Source of the DNA: Streptococcus oralis
GTDB taxonomy: Bacteria; Bacillota; Bacilli; Lactobacillales; Streptococcaceae
Assembly (NCBI RefSeq): GCF_022749195.1
Contig: NZ_CP094226.1
Coordinates: 274,001-338,000 of the forward strand
Reading direction: 5' to 3'
DNA: 64,000 bases
Under the pieces are notes generated by a model that saw nothing but the letters and a program-made list of their open reading frames with translations, searched no databases and was not told the DNA's origin. Both the position numbers and the translations under genes were made by a program. Shown here piece by piece: positions 57,577 through 64,000 of the stretch (positions within the stretch are counted from its first letter, which is position 1; every line of letters begins with the position of its first letter).

Positions 57577-57933
57577 ATGAAGGAAAGAGAATTTCGCCGA
57601 AATATGGCTGTTTTTCCTATCGGCAGTGTTATGAAGTTGACCGATCTCTCGGCGCGTCAGATTCGTTATTATGAAGATCAAGAGTTGATCAAACCTGATC
57701 GAAACGAAGGGAACCGTCGCATGTATTCGTTGAATGACATGGATCGTCTACTTGAAATCAAAGATTATATCTCTGAAGGTCATAATATTGCTGCGATTAA
57801 GAAAAAATATGCGGAACGCGAGGCGAAGTCCAAGAAAGCTGTGAGTCAGACGGAAGTGCGTCGTGCACTTCACAATGAACTCCTCCAGCAGGGGCGCTTT
57901 GCTTCAGTACGTTCACCCTTTGGTCGCGGTTAG
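57577..57933 (+). CDS. glnR: Glutamine synthetase repressor GlnR (MerR family)
   Basis: This 118-residue regulator has a MerR winged helix (about 14-85; MKLTDLSARQIRYYEDQELIKP) and the short C-terminal tail through which glutamine synthetase modulates DNA binding (RFASVRSPFGRG). It represses glnRA and other nitrogen genes when glutamine is plentiful. AAGAAGG precedes the start. It lies 36 bp before glnA in one operon. Confidence 0.96.
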   Translation: MKEREFRRNMAVFPIGSVMKLTDLSARQIRYYEDQELIKPDRNEGNRRMYSLNDMDRLLEIKDYISEGHNIAAIKKKYAEREAKSKKAVSQTEVRRALHNELLQQGRFASVRSPFGRG

Positions 57934-57969
57934 GCAATCGCAAGTAGTCATATATTAAGGAGAAAACCC

Positions 57970-59316
57970 ATGCCAATCACAGCTGCAGATATTCGTCGTG
58001 AAGTCAAGGAAAAAAACGTTACCTTTATCCGTCTCATGTTTTCAGATATTCTGGGAACCATGAAAAACGTCGAAATTCCTGCTACAGATGAACAGTTAGA
58101 TAAGGTCTTATCAAACAAAGCCATGTTTGATGGCTCTTCTATTGAAGGTTTTGTACGTATCAATGAGTCAGATATGTACTTGTACCCAGACTTGGATACG
58201 TGGACAGTCTTCCCATGGGGAGATGAAAATGGAAGTGTTGCAGGTTTGATCTGTGATGTCTATACAACAGAAGGCGAACCATTTGCAGGTGACCCTCGTG
58301 GTAATCTGAAGCGTGCACTTCGTCATATGGAAGAAGTAGGATTCAAATCTTTCAACCTTGGTCCAGAACCAGAATTCTTCCTATTTAAGTTGGATGAAAA
58401 TGGGGATCCAACACTTGAAGTAAATGACAAGGGTGGCTACTTTGATTTGGCGCCTACTGACCTTGCGGACAATACACGTCGTGAAATTGTGAATGTCTTG
58501 ACCAAAATGGGATTTGAAGTAGAAGCGAGTCACCACGAGGTTGCGGTTGGACAACATGAAATTGACTTCAAGTATGATGAAGTCCTCCGTGCCTGTGACA
58601 AGATTCAAATCTTTAAACTCGTTGTTAAAACCATTGCTCGCAAACACGGCCTTTACGCAACCTTTATGGCGAAACCAAAATTTGGTATCGCTGGATCAGG
58701 TATGCACTGTAATATGTCCTTGTTTGATGCAGAAGGAAACAATGCCTTCTTTGATCCAAATGATCCAAAAGGAATGCAGTTGTCTGAAACAGCCTACCAT
58801 TTCCTTGGTGGTTTGATCAAGCATGCTTACAACTATACTGCTATCATGAACCCAACAGTTAACTCATACAAACGTTTGGTTCCAGGTTATGAAGCACCTG
58901 TTTACATTGCTTGGGCTGGTCGTAACCGTTCGCCACTTGTGCGCGTACCGGCTTCACGCGGTATGGGAACTCGTCTTGAGTTGCGTTCAGTGGACCCAAT
59001 GGCAAACCCATACATCGCTATGGCGGTTCTTTTGGAAGTTGGTTTGCATGGTATTGAAAACAAAATCGAAGCACCAGCTCCTATCGAAGAAAATATCTAC
59101 ATCATGACAGCAGAAGAGCGTAAGGAAGCTGGAATCACTGATCTTCCATCAACTCTTCATAACGCCTTGAAAGCTTTGACAGAAGATGAAGTGGTCAAGG
59201 CAGCCCTAGGTGAACACATCTACACTAGCTTCCTTGAAGCGAAACGTATCGAGTGGGCCAGCTATGCAACATTTGTTTCACAATGGGAAGTTGATAATTA
59301 TCTTGATTTGTATTAA
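57970..59316 (+). CDS. glnA: Glutamine synthetase (type I-alpha)
   Basis: GlnA makes glutamine from glutamate, ammonia and ATP. The 448-residue length without the adenylylation insertion is the GSI-alpha type of Firmicutes. Motifs are DGSSIEGF (55-62), [12 protein letters not shown] (substrate/metal), [11 protein letters not shown] and [16 protein letters not shown] precedes the ATG. Feedback-inhibited enzyme also signals nitrogen status to GlnR. Confidence 0.98.
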   Translation: MPITAADIRREVKEKNVTFIRLMFSDILGTMKNVEIPATDEQLDKVLSNKAMFDGSSIEGFVRINESDMYLYPDLDTWTVFPWGDENGSVAGLICDVYTTEGEPFAGDPRGNLKRALRHMEEVGFKSFNLGPEPEFFLFKLDENGDPTLEVNDKGGYFDLAPTDLADNTRREIVNVLTKMGFEVEASHHEVAVGQHEIDFKYDEVLRACDKIQIFKLVVKTIARKHGLYATFMAKPKFGIAGSGMHCNMSLFDAEGNNAFFDPNDPKGMQLSETAYHFLGGLIKHAYNYTAIMNPTVNSYKRLVPGYEAPVYIAWAGRNRSPLVRVPASRGMGTRLELRSVDPMANPYIAMAVLLEVGLHGIENKIEAPAPIEENIYIMTAEERKEAGITDLPSTLHNALKALTEDEVVKAALGEHIYTSFLEAKRIEWASYATFVSQWEVDNYLDLY

Positions 59317-59322
59317 GAACAT

Positions 59323-59356
59323 AAAAAAGATTATCTAATTGGATAATCTTTTTTAT
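59323..59356 (+). terminator. Terminator of glnRA
   Basis: AAAAAAGATTATC, loop and GATAATCTTTTTT form a 13-bp stem. Confidence 0.9.
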
Positions 59357-59722
59357 TATTGCAATTTTTTAAATGCATTTTGATACTATTCTTAGTATAT
59401 ATAATATGGTGAATTGAGCAAAAATGGATCATTAGTTGAATTGATTAAAAAGTAATAATATTCTGAAAAAACTCAGAATAATATTCCCGTAATCCTATCT
59501 CGAGAATCTCTCTAATGTATGAAATAGTAGGTTTTTAACATTCTAAAAAAAATTTACAATTTGACAACATATTTCTTGAAATACTAATTAGTAAATGATA
59601 AAATATCATTTGACATGAATGAGGTTTAGCTCTCGTTTTTATAGATTGATATATTATTTAATTGAAACTTATTCATGATATTTTACTATTATAAGAAAGG
59701 GGATTTTGTGTAAAAAAGACAG
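59357..59722 (+). promoter_or_regulatory. AT-rich intergenic region with promoter for the thioredoxin-like gene
   Basis: No gene is seen. TTGAAA (59576-59581), a 17-bp spacer and TAAAAT (59599-59604) with TGA before it form a plausible promoter; an ACTAATTAGT palindrome lies in the spacer. A hairpin, ATTCTGA ... TCAGAAT, is at 59459-59478. AAAGGGG (59696-59702) is a ribosome site far from the ATG at 59723. Confidence 0.6.
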
Positions 59723-60295
59723 ATGGTGGTTTCTGTTTTAAGAGATGGAGTCATCATAGCTTTAGCGGTGGGTTTAATTTATTTCACTAGACCCACTAAG
59801 GATGGAGATATAGGGGCGTCTTCAATTTTGCAATCAACTTCAAGTGATGAGAACAATTCAACTTTGAGTTTAAAAGGTCAACAACTTCCAGAATTTAAAA
59901 CGGCCTCTCAAGATGGAAAATTGATTGCTATATCGGAACTGTATGATAAACCTATATTAGTTGTCGAATGGGCTAGCTGGTGTCCGCATTGCCAGAAACA
60001 ACTACCCATTGTTCAGCAGATGTATGAAAAGTATGGAGATCAAATTCATTTTGTTCTTCTGAATATGAACGAACCAGGAAAAGAAACAAAGGAAACTGCT
60101 GATCAGTATATCAAAGAAAAAGGATATACTTTCCCGTATTATTATGACGAAGATCAGTCCGCAGCCGATCTTTTACAGGTTCAAACCATACCAAGTATGT
60201 ATCTTGTGACAAAACAGCAACAGGTAAAGAATGTATTAGTAAATCATACCACTGCTGAAAATTTCTCGAAAGAGTTACAAGAACTGCTAAACTAA
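59723..60295 (+). CDS. Membrane-anchored thioredoxin-like protein, CPHC active site
   Basis: This 190-residue protein has an N-terminal membrane anchor (about 8-22, DGVIIALAVGLIYF), a Ser/Asn-rich linker and a TlpA/redoxin-type thioredoxin domain (50-188) with WASWCPHC (Cys87, Cys90) and the cis-Pro region QTIPSMYL. CPHC is the dipeptide of E. coli DsbA, suggesting a role in making rather than breaking disulfides outside the cell, but the fold looks TlpA-like. It lies 61 bp before a two-cysteine adhesin. The start is uncertain: the SD is 20 bases away, and another frame upstream reads KKDRWWFLF, so a frameshift near the start is possible. Confidence 0.85.
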   Translation: MVVSVLRDGVIIALAVGLIYFTRPTKDGDIGASSILQSTSSDENNSTLSLKGQQLPEFKTASQDGKLIAISELYDKPILVVEWASWCPHCQKQLPIVQQMYEKYGDQIHFVLLNMNEPGKETKETADQYIKEKGYTFPYYYDEDQSAADLLQVQTIPSMYLVTKQQQVKNVLVNHTTAENFSKELQELLN

Positions 60296-60356
60296 CATAC
60301 ATCTATTTCAGAAAAAAGGAGGAAGAAGAAATCGCAATAGGATTTCAGAGAAAACT

Positions 60357-63332
60357 ATGAGAGATTTCATTAAAAAGGTCTCTGTTCTGTTTATGATTCT
60401 GTTTCTCTCTGTGCCATTAGGATTGGCTGGACTGTTCCTTGCTCGAGGTGCATCAGCTGATGAAGGGGCTGCAAGACAAGTAGGAGAGAACACAGAAATT
60501 ATCCAGAATGGATGTTATCGTAAGGTAAAGAAAACAGAAAAAACACAGTGGACAGTTCCACGTAAACCGATCGACTTAGTTATCCTTCAAGATGCGAGTG
60601 GATCCTTTGAAAAGACTATTCCTAGTGTTAAGAATGCCTTGAAGCGTTTGACCACTTATGTGAAACCTGAACAGTACAATGAAACTGACCCACATTTAGT
60701 GAGTACAGGTGATCCAGATACGACTGACCGCGTCTTCGTTTCAGCTTATCAAGGATTGGATCAGGTTCGATATTTTGATAATGAGGACTTCACAGGAGCG
60801 ATTGATACCTATACAAATGAGGGGATCACTGGTAAACATTATCAGTTTAGTTCAAGTGATTTAACATCAGATCAAAAATCTATTCATAGCTTTATTGATA
60901 ATATTACTGTTGGAGGAGGAACTCCTACAGTTCCTGGTATCACGGATGCTCTTGCTGCTTATAACAGTCAAAAAGGAGAAATGAAAAATGGTCGTAAGAC
61001 AGTATTCCTCCTTGTAACGGATGGTGTGGCCAATGGTTACCGTCTCCCAGATGGTAATGTTGTTATGGATAAAAGTTATGCCAGAACTTATAAGCTACAA
61101 CCTGCATGGGGACTTGGTCAAAACTATTTCCCTGAAGCAGCGCAAGATATTGTCAGCCGTGCAAACGAGTTAAAAGAGGCAGGAAATACACTTAAGAATG
61201 CTGTTGGATCAGAAGGCTCTGTAGTTATTGGTTTCTGGGAGCGAGTGGCAGGGTTCACTGACCCATACTTCCAATATGGTTCTGCTTATTTGAATGGATT
61301 TGGAAAAACATTGAATATCGGTGATAGCCGTTCAGTTCAAGGAATCTTCCATGATGCTCTTCAATCGATGGCTTCACCAGACAAGGTTGTAAACGGAAAG
61401 AACGTTTCCTTCTATGTTAATGAACAAAGCGATATCGATAAGTTCTCAAATCGAATTTTAGAATCGGTAGCTGCAGCGTTGATCAAGGAAGACATCAAAG
61501 GTGAGTTCACTGTTACACCTGGGTATAAGGTTGATGCTGTTCGAATCAATGGTAAAACAGTTGTTGAAAAAGTCACAGATCCATCAAAACAAATTCGTGG
61601 TCGAATCAATCAAGAAGGTGACAATGTCACAATCTATGTACCTGATAGTGTCTTCAATCCAGGTAATAACAATTTCGACTATGATTTGAGTAAGGAAGCT
61701 CGTGCTCCTGAAACGAATGAAGAAGATGAAGTTGATCCGCCAGCTGACTATAAACCTGTAAACGAAGAAGTTACAGTTCCTGAATTGACGGGTGTCTTCA
61801 AGACAGGTGAATTTTCAACTCAAAAAATCGGTGGACGTAATGAAAAAGTTGAAGTTCAAAAACTCGAGTACTGTTACCCAAGTGTCACGAAGAGAATTAC
61901 CGACGCAGATAAGAGTAATGACTTGGGAGAAATTGATGACCCACTTGGTTTGACAAAGAAAAAAGCCTATTCTGCACAATTGTCAGACAAGGCAGAGGAG
62001 TTCACCTATACTCTTGATTACAACTTCAATAACGTAGCCTACGAATTTGAAAAGAACGTCATGTTGACAGACCCACTTGACTACCGTTTGGAAGTGGTTG
62101 AAAGTTCAGCTACTGGACCAAATGGAGAAAAATGGACCACTCGTGTAGTTAGTCAAGATGATTCAGAAGGCAACCCTCAAAGTGTCGTGGTTGCGGATGT
62201 TCCTGCTAAAGGATCCAACTATAATTACTTGGTATTGAAGAAAGCTCAAATGACCATTAAGGTTCGTTTGAAAGAACAATACCGCAATAATCAATCAAGT
62301 AAAGAATTCATGGCTCTCCTTCAGGAAAGTAATGGATTTGGTCTCCTAAACCAAGGGAACATCATGTGGAATGGTGATGACAATCAACCAAACCAAGATG
62401 CGCATGCCAAGACAGATACCAAACCAAGTACCATTCGCCGTTCAAATCCAGTTTACGTGAAACCGCCAGTAGTAACAGAGATTACGAAGAAGGTTAATGA
62501 CAAAGAACATGAAGATTTGAAGGCAGAAGAGGAACTCTTTGAGTACAAGGTGACTGCTCCATGGCCAGGTATTGCGGACAACTTTACGCTGACAGATACA
62601 GTTGTTCCAGAGTTAGAAGTTCAAGCAGATAGTTTGAATGTAAAACTCGGTGGAAAAGATAACGCTGATTTGAAAGGTGCGACAACCGTTTCAGGTCAAA
62701 CCGTTTCGTTGACACTAGACAAAACTAATCTTGAAAAAATCACTCGTAAAGTGAATCGCCGTAAGGTGAAAGACATTCAATATGTAGAATTAACCTTTAA
62801 GGCGAAAATCCGTAAAGGTGCTGATCTTTCTAAATACAAGAAAGATGGTCAAGTAAAAGTACCAAATACAGCGGATGTGATCTTGAACGATGTGAAACAA
62901 ACATCTAACGAAGTAACGGTTACCCCACCAAAACCAAAAGAACCAACGATTGATAAGAAAATCAATGAAAACTTGGATAGCTTCCAAACGTTTGATGGGC
63001 AACCATACAACTACAATATTACAACAGCAGTACCAAGTGATGTTGCTAATTACAAGAAATTTGTGATTCGTGATACACTGGATGCTAATTTGGAACTTGC
63101 AGGAGACGTAAGTATTAAAGGTTCTGCAGCGGCCCTCTTTGATATCCACACCAATGGCCAAGAGATTACGGCAACGGTGAAGGATGGTCAGTTTGGTGAA
63201 CTTGCAAAATACTCAACTGTTGAACTAGTCATTCCTGCAAAAGTTAAAAATGGTGTGACAGGCACAACCATTGAAAACAAGGCTTCTATTTCCTTTACAA
63301 ATGAGAATAATGTAGAGAAAGAAGTTGAATAG
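60357..63332 (+). CDS. vWA-domain surface adhesin with isopeptide domains, ended by in-frame TAG
   Basis: These 991 residues open with a signal peptide (1-34, ending ASA-DE). A von Willebrand A domain (about 70-385) has a MIDAS motif DASGS (79-83), GGGTPT and LLVTDG, as in pilus-tip adhesins such as GBS104, RrgA or PitA. Fimbrial isopeptide-type (D2/FctA-like) domains follow (about 500-700), then repeated modules opening KKIN/KKVN. The mature part has only two cysteines, Cys53 and Cys506, bracketing the vWA part. The TAG at 63330 is followed by the same frame with more of the same modules, so the protein is truncated before any anchor. AGGAGG lies 35 bases before the ATG, too far to be ideal. 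No sortase gene is seen in the window. Confidence 0.85.
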   Translation: MRDFIKKVSVLFMILFLSVPLGLAGLFLARGASADEGAARQVGENTEIIQNGCYRKVKKTEKTQWTVPRKPIDLVILQDASGSFEKTIPSVKNALKRLTTYVKPEQYNETDPHLVSTGDPDTTDRVFVSAYQGLDQVRYFDNEDFTGAIDTYTNEGITGKHYQFSSSDLTSDQKSIHSFIDNITVGGGTPTVPGITDALAAYNSQKGEMKNGRKTVFLLVTDGVANGYRLPDGNVVMDKSYARTYKLQPAWGLGQNYFPEAAQDIVSRANELKEAGNTLKNAVGSEGSVVIGFWERVAGFTDPYFQYGSAYLNGFGKTLNIGDSRSVQGIFHDALQSMASPDKVVNGKNVSFYVNEQSDIDKFSNRILESVAAALIKEDIKGEFTVTPGYKVDAVRINGKTVVEKVTDPSKQIRGRINQEGDNVTIYVPDSVFNPGNNNFDYDLSKEARAPETNEEDEVDPPADYKPVNEEVTVPELTGVFKTGEFSTQKIGGRNEKVEVQKLEYCYPSVTKRITDADKSNDLGEIDDPLGLTKKKAYSAQLSDKAEEFTYTLDYNFNNVAYEFEKNVMLTDPLDYRLEVVESSATGPNGEKWTTRVVSQDDSEGNPQSVVVADVPAKGSNYNYLVLKKAQMTIKVRLKEQYRNNQSSKEFMALLQESNGFGLLNQGNIMWNGDDNQPNQDAHAKTDTKPSTIRRSNPVYVKPPVVTEITKKVNDKEHEDLKAEEELFEYKVTAPWPGIADNFTLTDTVVPELEVQADSLNVKLGGKDNADLKGATTVSGQTVSLTLDKTNLEKITRKVNRRKVKDIQYVELTFKAKIRKGADLSKYKKDGQVKVPNTADVILNDVKQTSNEVTVTPPKPKEPTIDKKINENLDSFQTFDGQPYNYNITTAVPSDVANYKKFVIRDTLDANLELAGDVSIKGSAAALFDIHTNGQEITATVKDGQFGELAKYSTVELVIPAKVKNGVTGTTIENKASISFTNENNVEKEVE

Positions 63333-64000
63333 AAACCTGTCACCGTAACGCCACCTCCTGTAACGAAGAAGATCAATGAAACTCTTGATCACTTAGATAT
63401 CGCGACAGGTCAAGCGTATAACTACAACATTAAGACAAAACTTCCAACCGATATTACAGATTACAAGAAATTTGTGATTACAGATACACTTGAAGGAGAT
63501 TTGTCAGTTATCAATGAAACTTCAAGCAAACCAGTTATCAAAGGAGCAGCTGCCGCCTTCTTCGATGTAACAGTTGAGGGTCAAACCGTGACTGCAACGA
63601 TGAAGGACTTTGCGAACGCTACAGACCTTGCTGGTCAAGAAGTGGAATTGATTATTCCAGCTAAGATCAATGATGGAGTGACTCGTATCAACATTCCAAA
63701 TACTGCGAAGTTCAGCTTCACAGATAAGAACGATCATAGCGGAGAAAAAGAAACAAAACCTGTAACCGTAACTCCTCCATCAGAACCAGGTGTTGATAAG
63801 AAAATCAACGAAACACTGACAGAGGCAACAATCGGTGCGGAAACCGACTTTACTTATAATATCAAAGCGAAATTGCCAAATGATATTACAACGTACAAGT
63901 CCTTCGTTGTAACGGATACCTTGGATGAGAACTTGACTCCAGGTCAAGCTGAAATCAAGGGAGCGGCAGCGAAATTCTTCGATGTAACAGTTCAAGGTCA
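62929..64000 (+). repeat. Repeated isopeptide-like modules of about 130-150 codons
   Basis: Three successive modules share the plan PKEPTIDKKINENLDSFQ / NYNI / YKKFVIRDTLD / IKGSAAALFDI / VTVTPP. The second starts near 63367 and the third near 63790. They probably form an extended stalk and continue outside the window. Confidence 0.85.
63333..64000 (+). pseudogene. In-frame continuation of the adhesin beyond the TAG
   Basis: The frame stays open for 222 codons to the window edge and encodes two more modules (KPVTVTPP, KKINETLDHLD, ..., KKINETLTEATIG) closely similar to those before the stop. There is no start codon with a ribosome site near 63333. It is therefore the separated 3' part of the same gene unless the TAG is suppressed or a sequencing error. 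Confidence 0.85.

Overview
The window looks like chromosome of a mitis-group oral streptococcus, most likely Streptococcus oralis or a close relative of S. mitis. The housekeeping genes match pneumococcal gene content and order as I remember it: rsmH-ftsL-pbpX-mraY; treR/treP-treC; murI to yidD; piuBCDA; pepA; a Na/Pi cotransporter beside endoD; and pgk ... glnR-glnA. There is also a BOX element. Tandem antigen I/II (SspA/SspB-type) genes and several very large YSIRK/LPXTG surface proteins point to an oral commensal rather than S. pneumoniae. The species call is inference.

Layout. 1-4.3 kb: incomplete surface protein joining a trypsin-like protease to a GH29 alpha-L-fucosidase, with an unusual leader. 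4.6-6.9 kb: a self-regulated cassette of an XRE repressor, two DUF3278-like membrane proteins, a small membrane protein and a glutathione peroxidase. 7.0-11.5 kb: division and cell-wall genes. 11.6-16.7 kb: LPXTG-anchored GH95 alpha-L-fucosidase. 16.9-21.5 kb: trehalose uptake and hydrolysis. 21.9-24.5 kb: SEC10/PgrA-like coiled-coil surface protein. 24.7-30.9 kb: a tightly overlapping run from UPF0154 and murI to yidD. 30.9-34.7 kb: Piu iron-compound ABC transporter. 34.9-38.1 kb: pepA, an orphan bacteriocin-immunity gene, a BOX element and a Na/Pi cotransporter. 38.4-43.2 kb: EndoD-type GH85 endoglycosidase. 43.3-44.7 kb: SnoaL-like protein and WYL regulator. 45.0-46.2 kb: pgk. 46.2-56.9 kb: two antigen I/II genes, identical at both ends but with different V domains, separated by an internally deleted ISL3-family element. 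57.0-59.3 kb: exporter-like protein, glnR, glnA. 59.7-64 kb: a secreted thioredoxin-like protein with a CPHC motif and a vWA-domain adhesin broken by an in-frame TAG.

How it fits together. The two fucosidases and EndoD would act outside the cell on fucosylated and N-linked host glycans. Each has a CcpA (cre)-like site near its start, and so does the trehalose operon, so carbon catabolite control probably links them. The antigen I/II pair and the vWA protein are adhesins. The most interesting signals are the V-domain swap between the near-identical antigen I/II copies, the paired inverted operators of the XRE/DUF3278 cassette, the leader ORF plus hairpin before the GH29 gene, and the pairing of a DsbA-like thiol protein with an adhesin that has exactly two cysteines. 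I saw no rRNA, tRNA or CRISPR array.
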